Positions 42,232 through 51,291 of a DNA stretch of 64,000 nucleotides are shown piece by piece; position 1 is the first letter of the stretch; every line of letters begins with the position of its first letter. The stretch is from assembly GCA_039989475.1 (NCBI GenBank), contig JBDXHU010000006.1, positions 1-64,000 of the forward strand, written 5' to 3'. This DNA is from JBDXHU01 sp039989475. GTDB lineage: Bacteria; Pseudomonadota; Gammaproteobacteria; Pseudomonadales; Halieaceae. A model generated the notes under the pieces. That model did no database searches and was not told where the DNA came from. It saw only the letters and a program-made list of their open reading frames with translations. A program made the translations under genes and the position numbers.

Positions 42232-43284
42232 CTAAATATCTAATAGTTTCAATAGCTTGGAGACTGGCGCCGCCATGCCCACTGACTCCGGGCGGGCCCT
42301 GTTATACCAGAGATGCCGATCTTGCTCCATGACCTGGTCAACCCTGGCGAGCAGCTGAATCCGCAGTGGCTGTATGTCCAGGTGATAGTGACTGAATGTG
42401 TGGCGCAGGGGTTCCCAGTGTTCCATCTCGCCGGGCTCACAGCCAAAGGTATCGAGACACAGGGCTGCTGCTGCCACTGTGTCTTCCACTTCCGGAAAGC
42501 TCCACAAGCCACCCCATATCCCCTGGCTGGGTCGCCTGGCCAGGAATACCTCATCCTCGGGGTTGCTGATAATCAGCATGGTGGTGGCCTTCACCGGCAG
42601 AGCTTTTTTCGGTTTGCGGCCGGGGAAGTCGGCCTGGCTGCCGCTGGAATTGGCGCGGCAAGCGGTCTGCAAAGGGCAGCGCTCGCAGGCGGGGCGGCTG
42701 CGGGTGCACAGCGTTGCACCGAGGTCCATTAGTGCCTGACTGTAATCGTCATTGCGCTGCACGGGGTTCAGTGTTTCCGCCAGGGCCCACAATTCCTTGT
42801 GCACGGCGGTTTGGCCGGGCCAGCCGGCAATCGCGCCGTAGCGCGCCAATACCCGTTTCACGTTGCCATCGAGAATCGCGGCCGGCTGGCGAAAGGCAAT
42901 GCTGCGAATGGCGCCCGCGGTAGAGCGGCCAATACCCGGCAGGCTGGTCAGGGCATCGATGGACGCCGGAAATTCACCGTCAAATTCTGTACAGACCTGC
43001 TGCGCGCACTTGAGCAGGTTGCGGGCACGGGCGTAGTAACCGAGTCCGGTCCACAGGTGTAGCACCGCGTCTTCCTCGGCCGCTGCCAGCGCCTGAACGC
43101 TGGGAAAAGTAGCTACAAAGCGCTCAAAATAGGGGATGACGGTCTTTACCTGGGTTTGCTGCAGCATGATTTCCGACAGCCACACCCGATAAGGGCTGCG
43201 GTCGGTTTGCCAGGGCAGGTCGTGGCGACCGTGCTGGTCGAACCAGCCCAGAACCTGTTGTTGAAATTGCTCGGGTGCTAACAC
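42232..43284 (-). CDS. mutY: A/G-specific adenine DNA glycosylase
   Basis: 350 residues. The helix-hairpin-helix LTSLPGIGRSTAGAI, catalytic Asp in ILDGNVKRVL and the 4Fe-4S ligands C-x6-C-x2-C-x5-C (CTRSRPACERCPLQTAC) are all intact. A C-terminal NUDIX-like domain (from about 235) recognises 8-oxoguanine. MutY removes adenine mispaired with 8-oxoG. Divergent from hisB, upstream of yggX. Confidence 0.96.
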   Translation of the reverse strand: MLAPEQFQQQVLGWFDQHGRHDLPWQTDRSPYRVWLSEIMLQQTQVKTVIPYFERFVATFPSVQALAAAEEDAVLHLWTGLGYYARARNLLKCAQQVCTEFDGEFPASIDALTSLPGIGRSTAGAIRSIAFRQPAAILDGNVKRVLARYGAIAGWPGQTAVHKELWALAETLNPVQRNDDYSQALMDLGATLCTRSRPACERCPLQTACRANSSGSQADFPGRKPKKALPVKATTMLIISNPEDEVFLARRPSQGIWGGLWSFPEVEDTVAAAALCLDTFGCEPGEMEHWEPLRHTFSHYHLDIQPLRIQLLARVDQVMEQDRHLWYNRARPESVGMAAPVSKLLKLLDI

Positions 43285-43353
43285 GTTTATGGCTTCCGCT
43301 ATTGCTCCTGCATTCTACTGTACGCTGGCGGTGAATTGGTGGACCGATTCTTC

Positions 43354-43359
43354 TATAAT
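43354..43359 (+). promoter_or_regulatory. -10 box of the hisBHAF promoter
   Basis: A perfect TATAAT 36 bp before the hisB ATG. No strong -35 is found at 17 bp. It sits in the 111-bp divergent gap with mutY. Confidence 0.5.
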
Positions 43360-43395
43360 GCTGCGCTCTTCTCATTGGGTGGCTGGAGGACTGGA

Positions 43396-43989
43396 ATGTC
43401 CGCACGCAAGGCAACGGTAAAACGCGATACGCTGGAGACACAAATTGCTGTCTCCGTGAACCTGGATGGCAGTGGCGAGAGCCGCTTCGCCACCGGCATT
43501 CCGTTTTTGGAGCATATGCTCGACCAGATCGCCCGTCACGGCATGATCGACCTGGATATTGAAGCCAAGGGCGACCTGCACATCGATGACCACCACACGG
43601 TGGAAGACATCGGTATCACCCTGGGCCAGGCGGTAGCCGAGGCGGTGGGTGACAAGAAAGGCATCAATCGTTACGGCCACGCCTATGTGCCGCTGGACGA
43701 GGCCCTGTCGCGGGTGGTGATCGACTTTTCCGGGCGTCCCGGGCTGGAGTTTCATGTCGACTTTGTCCGCGCTCAGGTGGGTGGCTTCGACGTGGACCTG
43801 TTCCACGAGTTTTTCCAGGGCTTTATTAACCACGCCAATGTCACCCTGCACGTGGATACCCTGCGCGGCGATAATGCACATCACCAGATTGAGACCGTCT
43901 TCAAGGCCTTTGGTCGCGCCCTGCGCATGGCACTCACGCCAGACCCGCGCAGTGCCGGTGTGATGCCGTCGACCAAGGGTGTGCTCTAG
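43396..43989 (+). CDS. hisB: Imidazoleglycerol-phosphate dehydratase
   Basis: 197 residues from the ATG at 43396, which has GGAGG just upstream; an earlier in-frame GTG/ATG near 43336 overlaps the promoter and is rejected. The metal-binding motifs FLEHMLDQIARHG, DDHHTVED, HEFFQGF and DNAHHQIE are present. It is the monofunctional dehydratase, without the phosphatase domain of E. coli HisB. Catalyses step six of histidine synthesis. First gene of hisBHAF. Confidence 0.97.
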   Translation: MSARKATVKRDTLETQIAVSVNLDGSGESRFATGIPFLEHMLDQIARHGMIDLDIEAKGDLHIDDHHTVEDIGITLGQAVAEAVGDKKGINRYGHAYVPLDEALSRVVIDFSGRPGLEFHVDFVRAQVGGFDVDLFHEFFQGFINHANVTLHVDTLRGDNAHHQIETVFKAFGRALRMALTPDPRSAGVMPSTKGVL

Positions 43990-43998
43990 GCCGCAACC

Positions 43999-44658
43999 AT
44001 GACCGAGCACGTGGTAGCCGTAATTGATTACGGCATGGGTAATCTGCACTCTGTCGCCAGCGCGCTGGAACATGTCGGTGCGCACAAGGTCATCGTGACC
44101 CATGATCCCGAACTGATTCGCGAGGCCGACCGGGTGGTCTTTCCCGGGGTTGGGGCCATGCGCGACTGCATGGCTGAAATCCGCCGACTGGAGTGCGACA
44201 AGTTGCTGCTGGACGTACTGGAGACGCGCCATATGCCGGTACTGGCGATTTGTGTCGGCATGCAGGCCTTGCTCAGTCACAGTCAGGAAAATGAGGGTGT
44301 TGAGTGCCTGGGTATCCTGCCCGGCGAGGTGCGTTTCTTTGGTGAGGATTTACGCGATGCCGAGGGCGGCCGACTCAAGGTACCGCACATGGGTTGGAAC
44401 CGGGTTGAGCATAGCCGCCCGCATCCGCTGTGGCAGGGGATTGAGCAGGGCACACGTTTTTATTTCGTGCACAGCTATTACGTCGATGTCGTGGATCGCT
44501 CACTGCTGGCCGGCAGCGCCGATTACGGCCTGCAATTTGATGCGGCGCTGGCGCGGGATAACCTGTTCGCAGTGCAGTTTCACCCGGAGAAAAGCGCAGA
44601 TGCTGGCTTACAATTGCTGCGCAACTTTCTCGACTGGAATGGCGAGGAGGCCGTTTAG
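43999..44658 (+). CDS. hisH: Imidazole glycerol phosphate synthase, glutaminase subunit
   Basis: 219 residues, class I glutamine amidotransferase. The nucleophile Cys is in LAICVGMQALL, and the His-Glu pair is in VQFHPEKS. Starts IDYGMGNLHSVASAL. It feeds ammonia to HisF to form IGP and AICAR. Placed 9 bp after hisB, and hisA starts 2 bp after its stop. Confidence 0.97.
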   Translation: MTEHVVAVIDYGMGNLHSVASALEHVGAHKVIVTHDPELIREADRVVFPGVGAMRDCMAEIRRLECDKLLLDVLETRHMPVLAICVGMQALLSHSQENEGVECLGILPGEVRFFGEDLRDAEGGRLKVPHMGWNRVEHSRPHPLWQGIEQGTRFYFVHSYYVDVVDRSLLAGSADYGLQFDAALARDNLFAVQFHPEKSADAGLQLLRNFLDWNGEEAV

Positions 44659-44660
44659 CG

Positions 44661-45398
44661 ATGCTGGTAATCCCCGCAATTGATTTGAAAGATGGTGCCT
44701 GTGTGCGTTTGCGGCAGGGACTCATGGAAGACTCCACGGTGTTCTCAGATGACCCGCTGGCGACCGCGCGACGCTGGGTGGAGGCGGGTGCCCGGCGCCT
44801 GCATCTGGTGGATTTGAACGGCGCCTTTGCCGGTGAGCCGGTCAACGGAGAAGCGGTGGAGCGTATCGCCGGCGAATACCCGCAGCTGCCGATCCAGATC
44901 GGTGGCGGCATCCGCAGCCTGGAGACTATCGAGCACTATGTGCGATCAGGGGTCAGCTTCGTCATCCTGGGTACCAAGGCGGTGAAAGAGCCGGCCTTTG
45001 TGGCCGAGGCCTGTGCGGCCTTTCCCGGCAAGGTCATTGTCGGGCTGGATGCAAAAGAGGGACTGGTCGCCACCGATGGCTGGGCCGAAGTGACCGACAT
45101 ACAGGCCGCGGACCTCGCGCGGCAGTTCGAGAATGACGGCGTCAGCGCCATTGTCTATACCGATATCGCCCGCGACGGCATGATGCAGGGGGTGAATGTG
45201 GAGGCCACCGTGGCGATGGCCCAGGCATCGTCTATCCCGGTCATCGCTTCCGGTGGCATTACCAATATCGAAGACATCCGCGCATTGGCCGCAGTGGCCG
45301 GGGAAGGTATCTGTGGCGCTATTACCGGCCGGGCTATCTATGAGGGCACACTGGATGTGGCACAAGCGCAGCAGCTCTGCGACGAGGCTACCCCGTAG
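44661..45398 (+). CDS. hisA: ProFAR isomerase
   Basis: 245 residues, TIM barrel. MLVIPAIDLKDGACVRLRQG, the catalytic Asp8, Asp in YTDIARDGM and GGITNIEDI show HisA. Isomerises ProFAR to PRFAR. It starts 2 bp after hisH. The unusual repeated start region lies between its stop and hisF. Confidence 0.97.
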   Translation: MLVIPAIDLKDGACVRLRQGLMEDSTVFSDDPLATARRWVEAGARRLHLVDLNGAFAGEPVNGEAVERIAGEYPQLPIQIGGGIRSLETIEHYVRSGVSFVILGTKAVKEPAFVAEACAAFPGKVIVGLDAKEGLVATDGWAEVTDIQAADLARQFENDGVSAIVYTDIARDGMMQGVNVEATVAMAQASSIPVIASGGITNIEDIRALAAVAGEGICGAITGRAIYEGTLDVAQAQQLCDEATP

Positions 45399-45409
45399 TG
45401 GCTTTCACC

Positions 45410-45487
45410 CTGGAGGCCCGCTGATGGCTCTCTACCTGGAGGTCCGCTGATGGCTCTCTACCTGGAGGCCCGCTGATGGCTCTTGCC
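45410..45487 (+). repeat. 26-bp triplication of the hisF ribosome-binding/start region
   Basis: Three copies of a 26-bp unit (45410-45435, 45436-45461, 45462-45487), each with GGAGG, an 8-base spacer and ATGGCTCT. Copies one and two open tiny reading frames MALYLEVR (45424-45450) and MALYLEAR (45450-45476). Each ends in TGATG, overlapping the next ATG, so a ribosome can pass through both into hisF. Confidence 0.85.
45424..45476 (+). CDS. Two 8-codon leader ORFs coupled to hisF
   Basis: MALYLEVR and MALYLEAR, each with its own GGAGG and each ending TGA that shares its A with the next ATG. They arise from the 26-bp duplication. They could raise or buffer translation of hisF or be neutral by-products; there is no direct sign of function beyond the perfect frame overlap. 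Confidence 0.35.
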
Positions 45488-46246
45488 AAGCGGATTATTC
45501 CCTGTCTGGATGTTGATAACGGTCGCGTTGTTAAAGGCGTGAACTTTGTCGATATCCGTGATGCGGGTGACCCGGTTGAGATCGCACAGCGCTACGATCA
45601 GCAGGGCGCGGATGAAATTACCTTTCTCGATATCACCGCCAGTCACGAGGACCGTGATACCACGGTGCATATCGTTGAAAAAATTGCCCGCGAGGTGTTC
45701 ATCCCGCTGACCGTCGGTGGTGGCATTCGCAAGGTGGAAGATATCCGGGTGATGCTTAATGCCGGTGCCGACAAGGTCGGCATCAATACGGCGGCGATTC
45801 ACAACCCGGAGCTGGTGCGCGAGGCGGCACAGCGATTCGGTTCCCAGTGTATTGTTGTCGCTATTGATGCCAAGCAGGTGTCGGATGGCAGCGAGCCGCG
45901 TTGGGAAATCTTTACCCATGGCGGGCGCAATCCAACCGGGATCGATGCGATTGAGTGGGCACAGAAAATGGCGAGCCTGGGAGCGGGAGAAATCCTGCTC
46001 ACCAGTATGGATCGCGATGGTACCCGCGATGGCTTTGACCTGCTGCTGACCCGGGCGATTAGTGATGCGGTGCCCATCCCGGTGATTGCCTCGGGCGGCG
46101 TGGGCACGCTGGACCACCTGGCCGAGGGTGTTATTGAGGGCGGTGCCGATGCGGTATTGGCGGCCAGTATCTTTCATTTCGGTGAGTACACGGTGCTTGA
46201 GGCCAAGCAACACATGGCCGGGCGCGGGATCGAAATGCGGCTTTAG
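45476..46246 (+). CDS. hisF: Imidazole glycerol phosphate synthase, cyclase subunit
   Basis: 256 residues. MALAKRIIPCLDVDNGRVVKGVNF with the catalytic Asp11 and the second Asp in LLTSMDRDGTRDGFD are intact. Forms IGP with HisH-derived ammonia. The start at 45476 is the third of three tandem GGAGG-ATG units. Its stop overlaps the stop of the convergent deacetylase-like gene. Confidence 0.97.
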   Translation: MALAKRIIPCLDVDNGRVVKGVNFVDIRDAGDPVEIAQRYDQQGADEITFLDITASHEDRDTTVHIVEKIAREVFIPLTVGGGIRKVEDIRVMLNAGADKVGINTAAIHNPELVREAAQRFGSQCIVVAIDAKQVSDGSEPRWEIFTHGGRNPTGIDAIEWAQKMASLGAGEILLTSMDRDGTRDGFDLLLTRAISDAVPIPVIASGGVGTLDHLAEGVIEGGADAVLAASIFHFGEYTVLEAKQHMAGRGIEMRL

Positions 46247-47058
46247 GGGCTGGCGGCGCTGCTGACTACCCTCGGTAATTGCCCGGCACTGTACTGAAGT
46301 TGTTGTTCCAGTACTTCCGAGACCAGTGCCAGCTGGTAACCATTCTTTTCCAATCGCGGCAGTTGCCGTGCCAGGTATTTCAAGGTGGAGCGATAGGGAT
46401 GGCCGATAGCAATGGCCATACCGTGGCGGTCCGCCATTTCCAGGGCTTCCTTGAACTGCCAGTGAATGGCGGTCGGGTGAGTATCATTGTCCAGGAACAC
46501 ATGTCGGGTCAGATTGGGGATGCCGTACTCACCGGCCACTTGAGCGCCCAGGGAATTCATGGTGGTGCGACTGTCGATGTAGTAGAGACCGCGTGCCGAC
46601 AATTCCTGCATGACCCATTCCATCGGTTCGCGCTGAGCGGTTAGCAGGCTACCCATATGGTTGCTGACGCCGCGCACGCCGGGCGTGCTCTCAATGCTGG
46701 CGGCCAGAGTGCGGCGCAATTCCTGACGAGTCATTGCGTTGGTCAGGCCGCCGGGGCCGAGGGGCTTATTCAGTACATTGCTCATGGGAGCGTGCAGGAG
46801 TACTTCCTTGCCTGCCGCCAGGGTCATTCTCGCCAGCTTCTCGCTGTTGCGAGTATGGGGCAGTATGGCGATGTTGAGTTTACCGGGCAGGGCGATAGCC
46901 TGACGGCCGGCTTCGAACTTGTAGCCGACGTCGTCAATGATGATTACCAGGGTGCGTTGCGGTTGGGCGGTGAGGCTTGAGGGCCAGAGGCAGCTTAGCA
47001 GCAGGAGTGCCCCGATCCAGTTGGAAACAGCTTCTCTAGTGAGCGGCTTCAGCGTCAT
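46243..47058 (-). CDS. Divergent polysaccharide deacetylase family protein (YibQ-like)
   Basis: 271 residues with an N-terminal signal/anchor (WIGALLLLSCLWPSSLTAQ). The NodB-like fold shows LVIIIDDVGYKFEAG, HAPMSN, GVSNHMGS (zinc-type His), YIDSRTTMNS and AIAIGHPYRST. This matches the divergent polysaccharide deacetylase family (DUF610/YibQ), whose substrate is unsettled. The start overlaps the end of ctpA by 23 bp, so it is the last gene of the gpmI-envC-ctpA operon, a conserved arrangement linked to cell-wall work. Confidence 0.88.
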   Translation of the reverse strand: MTLKPLTREAVSNWIGALLLLSCLWPSSLTAQPQRTLVIIIDDVGYKFEAGRQAIALPGKLNIAILPHTRNSEKLARMTLAAGKEVLLHAPMSNVLNKPLGPGGLTNAMTRQELRRTLAASIESTPGVRGVSNHMGSLLTAQREPMEWVMQELSARGLYYIDSRTTMNSLGAQVAGEYGIPNLTRHVFLDNDTHPTAIHWQFKEALEMADRHGMAIAIGHPYRSTLKYLARQLPRLEKNGYQLALVSEVLEQQLQYSAGQLPRVVSSAASP

Positions 47059-48325
47059 ACATGCCCAGTATGTGGATACCTTTGAGCAGCGTCAATGCCT
47101 CATACAATTGATTGTCACGTGTCAGCAATTCATTGGGCACGCGGCGGCGTTCTACCACCTCTTCTTCCTCGCCATTGGCATTGTCCAGCCGACCGCTTAA
47201 GTCGCGCTCGCTAATGCGTCGTGGCAGGTTGTCGATTGCGGTTATCCGAGCGCGTTCAACCTCGATATCCGGCACTATGCCCTGGGCCTGGATGGAGCGG
47301 CCATTGGGAGTGAAATACAAGGCGGTGGTCAGCTTGATGGCCCGCTCCTCGGACAAGGGCAAAATGGTCTGTACCGAACCCTTGCCGAAACTAGGGGTAC
47401 CCATCACCACCGCGCGACGGTGATCCTGCAGGGCGCCAGCGACAATTTCCGAGGCCGAAGCAGAGCCACCATTAATCAGTACCACCACGGGAACGCCATC
47501 AGTCTTGTCCTGGGGAGTGGCGTTGTAGCGGGTTTGCGAGTTATCCAGCCGACCCTCGGTATACACCACGGTGCCACCATCGAGGAACTGATCAGCCACG
47601 TCGACGCTGGCGCGCAGCACACCGCCGGGGTTATTGCGCAGGTCCAGTACGATGCCCTTCAGCTCTTCCTCTTCCCGCAGTGTGGTCAAGGCTTTAGCCA
47701 CATCGTCGCCGGTGCGGCGCTGGAACTGGGCGATGCGGACATAGGCATAGCCCGGCTCCAGCCAGCGCTCGCGCACGCTGGCGGTGCGAATGATGTCGCG
47801 TTCCAGGGTCAGGTCAAAGGGCTGGCGACCCTCGCGGGCGATGGTCATTTCGATCTTGCTGCCCTTCGGCCCGCGCATTATTTCGATGGCCTCGTTCAGG
47901 GTCATACCTTTGACGGGCTGGTTATCCAGTTTGATGATGATGTCGCCGCTCTCGATGCCGGCCTTGGCGGCGGGGGTGTCGTCAATCGGTGAGATCACTT
48001 TGACGAAGCCATTTTCCATGCCGACTTCCAGCCCGAGGCCGCTGAATTCCCCCGAGGTGCTGGATTGCAGATCCTCAAAATCATCGGCCGTCAGGTAAAC
48101 CGAGTGTGGGTCCAGTCCACTGAGCATGCCCTGGATGGCGTACTCCAGCAGTGTTGCATCATCCACTTCTTCGACGTAACCAAGCCGGATCTGGCTGAAT
48201 ACGTCAGCGAAGGTCCGCAGTTCATTAAGTGGCAGGGCCCCGGGCTCTTCATTGGCGCCGGCGGCCTGGCTCACCAGCAGCAGTGCCGCCAGCAGTGATT
48301 GGGTCAGTTTTCTACATCTAGTCAT
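47036..48325 (-). CDS. ctpA: Carboxy-terminal processing protease (S41)
   Basis: 429 residues from the ATG at 48325 with a signal peptide (SLLAALLLVSQAAGA). The PDZ domain is at about 80-165, followed by the S41 protease with Ser in INGGSASASEIVAGAL and Lys in GTPSFGKGSVQ. It cleaves periplasmic proteins from the C-terminus and helps control murein hydrolases. Adjacent to envC, a murein hydrolase activator, in the same operon. Confidence 0.93.
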   Translation of the reverse strand: MTRCRKLTQSLLAALLLVSQAAGANEEPGALPLNELRTFADVFSQIRLGYVEEVDDATLLEYAIQGMLSGLDPHSVYLTADDFEDLQSSTSGEFSGLGLEVGMENGFVKVISPIDDTPAAKAGIESGDIIIKLDNQPVKGMTLNEAIEIMRGPKGSKIEMTIAREGRQPFDLTLERDIIRTASVRERWLEPGYAYVRIAQFQRRTGDDVAKALTTLREEEELKGIVLDLRNNPGGVLRASVDVADQFLDGGTVVYTEGRLDNSQTRYNATPQDKTDGVPVVVLINGGSASASEIVAGALQDHRRAVVMGTPSFGKGSVQTILPLSEERAIKLTTALYFTPNGRSIQAQGIVPDIEVERARITAIDNLPRRISERDLSGRLDNANGEEEEVVERRRVPNELLTRDNQLYEALTLLKGIHILGMYDAEAAH

Positions 48326-48388
48326 AATTCGGGCTCCGCGGTGGCTCAACACGTCACCGCTGTCCAAGTTTACCTGATTGTGTGCTGC

Positions 48389-49564
48389 TTAGCCTCCGGC
48401 CAGCCAGGGTCCGGGATTAGTGGGCTTGCCGTCCTTGCGTATCTCAAAATACAAGGCCGATTGCTGGCGGCCGCCACTGTTACCGACGGTGGCGATGGCC
48501 GAGCCAGCCGATACCCATTCACCCACGTCACGCAGCAGCGACTGGTTATGGGAGTAGAGGCTCATATAACCATCACCGTGATCAATGATCAGCAGCAAGC
48601 CCGAACCGCGAAACCAGTCGGCAAACACGACGCGACCGTGATGAATGGCAGAGACATTACTACCCTCGGTGGCCGGTATAACCAGGCCCTGCCAGCGCAA
48701 CTTGCCACCCGCGCGTCGGCCACCGAAGCGATTGCTGGCCTTACCCGTAACTGGCCAGGGCATTTGTCCGCGGAAGCCGGCGAATTCCTGGTATTGCTTG
48801 GGCACCTCCATGCCGACGATGGCTTGTTCTATGACTGTCAGCAGCCGCTCCAGTTCCTCGCTGTCGCGGCCCATTTTCTGCAGTTGCTCGTCCTTGTTCT
48901 TGATGCTGGCGCTCAGCTGCTCCAGGTCGCCTTGCCGCTGTGCCTTGCTGGCTACCAGGCCTCGTTCCTGCCGGCCCAGGGTTTGCCGGGCATCCTCCAG
49001 GTCTTCGGCCGTGCTGGTAATTTCCGGCTCCAGCAGGTTGATGCGTTCGATAATGCCCAGGTAGCGCTCAATATGTTCTTGCCGTGCCTGGTAGAAATAG
49101 TCGTAATAGGCCATGGCCCTTGCCAGGGTTGCCGGGTCTTCCTGATTGAGCAGTACCTGCAGCTGGCCCTGCTTGCCCATCTGGTAAGCGGTCTGGATCT
49201 CCCGGCCGATCAACTCCTGTTGCTCGCCACGGGCCACCAATAGTTCCTGGCGCTGGGCGCGCAGGTCTGTCAATTGGCTGCGGGCGCGCTGCAGGCGTTT
49301 TTTGGTGGCATTGATATCGCGACGAATGCGGCCGATGGCGACCTCTGACTGGCGTAGCGCCGCGCGCAGTGTGCTGCGCTCCACCAGGTCCTCTTTCAGT
49401 TCCTTGCTGAGCACGCCCATGTCTTGCTGGAGTTTGGCTAACTGGTTGCGGGCCCGGGTTTCCTCATCGTCCTGTCCCAGGGTCAACGGCGAAGCAAGCA
49501 GCAAGACCAGCAGCGCACCAAGGCAGGCAGCAGCGGACAGGCTTGTGCCGGATTGCTGACCCAT
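48389..49564 (-). CDS. envC: Murein hydrolase activator EnvC
   Basis: 391 residues: signal peptide, a long coiled coil (about 35-255) and a C-terminal LytM/M23 domain (about 280-388). The LytM site is degenerate, as in E. coli EnvC: the HxxxD motif position reads RWQGLVIPATEG without zinc ligands, while the later motif keeps a His (MSLYSHNQSL). It therefore probably activates amidases at the division site instead of cutting peptidoglycan. It begins 6 bp after gpmI. Confidence 0.92.
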   Translation of the reverse strand: MGQQSGTSLSAAACLGALLVLLLASPLTLGQDDEETRARNQLAKLQQDMGVLSKELKEDLVERSTLRAALRQSEVAIGRIRRDINATKKRLQRARSQLTDLRAQRQELLVARGEQQELIGREIQTAYQMGKQGQLQVLLNQEDPATLARAMAYYDYFYQARQEHIERYLGIIERINLLEPEITSTAEDLEDARQTLGRQERGLVASKAQRQGDLEQLSASIKNKDEQLQKMGRDSEELERLLTVIEQAIVGMEVPKQYQEFAGFRGQMPWPVTGKASNRFGGRRAGGKLRWQGLVIPATEGSNVSAIHHGRVVFADWFRGSGLLLIIDHGDGYMSLYSHNQSLLRDVGEWVSAGSAIATVGNSGGRQQSALYFEIRKDGKPTNPGPWLAGG

Positions 49565-49570
49565 CGCGCG

Positions 49571-51124
49571 TCAGTTTATCTCCAGCAGGCTGGTGCCGGT
49601 CATTTCCGCAGGCTGGGGTAGCGCCATCAGGGTCAGCAGGGAGGGCGCGACATCGGCCAGAACGCCGTCGGTGCTGTTGAATGCCGCGCTGCGCGGGCCT
49701 ACATACACCAGCGGTACCAACTCGGTGGTGTGCTGGGTGTGCATCTGACCCGACTCGTGGTCCATCATCTGCTCACAGTTACCGTGGTCGGCGGTTACCA
49801 ATGCCTCGCCCCCGGTTTCCGCCAGCGCCTGCTCGATCCGCCCGAGGCACTCATCCAGGGCCTCGACCGCGCTGACTGCCGCGTCGAAATTGCCGGTGTG
49901 TCCGACCATATCGCCGTTGGCGTAGTTGCAGACAATCAGGTCAAAACGACCGGAGTGAATGGCATCGACCAGTTGGTCGGTGAGTTCCGGTGCGCTCATT
50001 TGTGGTTGCAGGTCGTAGGTGGCGACGTCCGGTGAGGGCACCATTAGCCGTTCTTCACCGGGATACAATTCCTCGCGGCCACCGCTGAAGAAAAAGGTCA
50101 CATGGGCGTACTTCTCGGTTTCAGCGATACGCAACTGGGTTTTGCCGAGCTCGGCCAGGTATTCTGGCAGTACCCTGCTTAGCGGCTGCGGCGGAAATGC
50201 GCAGGCGGCCTCGATATTGGCGGCATACTCGGTGGTCATCACGAAGTCGGCAAGCGCCGGCCAGGGTTCGCGTGGGAAGTGTGTGAACTCCTGGTCGACA
50301 AGGGCCCGCGTGAGCTGACGCGCCCGGTCGGCACGAAAGTTCATAAACAGCACCGCATCACCGTCCTCGATTTTTACTTCAGGGTCGCCTTCAGCGCGAA
50401 TCAGGGTCGGCTGTACAAATTCGTCGGATTCATCCCGGGCATAGGCCTGTTGCAGGGCCTCGGTCGCACTGGCGGCACTGAAGTCCGCCTGGGCTGAGGT
50501 CAGCAGGCGGTAGGCCTGCTCGACCCGTTCCCAGCGATTGTCCCGGTCCATGGCGTAATAGCGGCCGACAATAGAGGCCACCCGGCCGCAGTTGAGTCGG
50601 GCAAACAGCGCCTGCATCGCCTCCAGTGAGGCCTCGGCACTGCGTGGAGGCGTGTCGCGCCCGTCGAGGAAGGCGTGCAGGTAGACCCGGTCTGCACCGC
50701 GTTGTTGTGCCATTTCGATGGCAGCGGCGAGGTGACGCTCGTGACTGTGAACGCCGCCCGGCGACAGCAAGCCCATGATGTGCACGGCGCCGCCCTGGGC
50801 TTTGGCGCGGTCGATGGCCCGCGTATAGGCCGGGTTATCGGCGAACTCACCCTCGTTGATGGCGCGATCAATGCGGGTCATGTTCTGGTAGACAACCCTT
50901 CCCGCACCGAGGCTCATATGGCCGACCTCGGAGTTACCCATTTGTCCGTCCGGCAGTCCCACGTCGAGCCCCGAACCAGAAATCAGTGTGTGTGGCGCCT
51001 GCGCCCAGAGTCGATCCCACACCGGGGTATTGGCGTTGGCAATGGCATTGTCCTGGCGTTCTTCACGGTGGCCCCAGCCGTCAAGAATAACTAACAGCAG
51101 TGGTTTTCTGGTTTCTTCAGTCAT
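49571..51124 (-). CDS. gpmI: 2,3-bisphosphoglycerate-independent phosphoglycerate mutase
   Basis: 517 residues. LLVILDGWGHRE opens the metal site; the nucleophile Ser lies in GQMGNSEVGHM; later HGxxD-like motifs LVTADHGNCEQM and YANGDMVGHTGNFDAAV supply Mn2+ ligands. It converts 3- to 2-phosphoglycerate. First gene of the gpmI-envC-ctpA-yibQ operon and divergent from rhodanese-grxC-secB, a conserved gammaproteobacterial layout. Confidence 0.97.
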   Translation of the reverse strand: MTEETRKPLLLVILDGWGHREERQDNAIANANTPVWDRLWAQAPHTLISGSGLDVGLPDGQMGNSEVGHMSLGAGRVVYQNMTRIDRAINEGEFADNPAYTRAIDRAKAQGGAVHIMGLLSPGGVHSHERHLAAAIEMAQQRGADRVYLHAFLDGRDTPPRSAEASLEAMQALFARLNCGRVASIVGRYYAMDRDNRWERVEQAYRLLTSAQADFSAASATEALQQAYARDESDEFVQPTLIRAEGDPEVKIEDGDAVLFMNFRADRARQLTRALVDQEFTHFPREPWPALADFVMTTEYAANIEAACAFPPQPLSRVLPEYLAELGKTQLRIAETEKYAHVTFFFSGGREELYPGEERLMVPSPDVATYDLQPQMSAPELTDQLVDAIHSGRFDLIVCNYANGDMVGHTGNFDAAVSAVEALDECLGRIEQALAETGGEALVTADHGNCEQMMDHESGQMHTQHTTELVPLVYVGPRSAAFNSTDGVLADVAPSLLTLMALPQPAEMTGTSLLEIN

Positions 51125-51205
51125 GGTCTGGAGGGGGTGTCACGCCGCAAAAAATCAGGTTTTGCAGTGTACCCTGTATCGCTGGCGAGATCACGATAAC
51201 GCGCG

Positions 51206-51234
51206 TTTCCACCGGGCTAAAGACCCTGTATACT
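51206..51234 (+). promoter_or_regulatory. Promoter for rhodanese-grxC-secB
   Basis: TTTCCA (51206-51211), 17 bp, TATACT (51229-51234), 58 bp before the rhodanese start in the 167-bp divergent gap with gpmI. Confidence 0.5.
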
Positions 51235-51291
51235 TGGCGGCCTTTTTTGGGGGCCCGGTAGGCGGGACCCTGTCAAAACCCGGAACGCACT

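Noticed and set aside
43372..44280. 302-codon open frame antisense to hisB-hisH
   Set aside because: Overlaps two certain genes; His/Gly-rich composition is a shadow of their codons.
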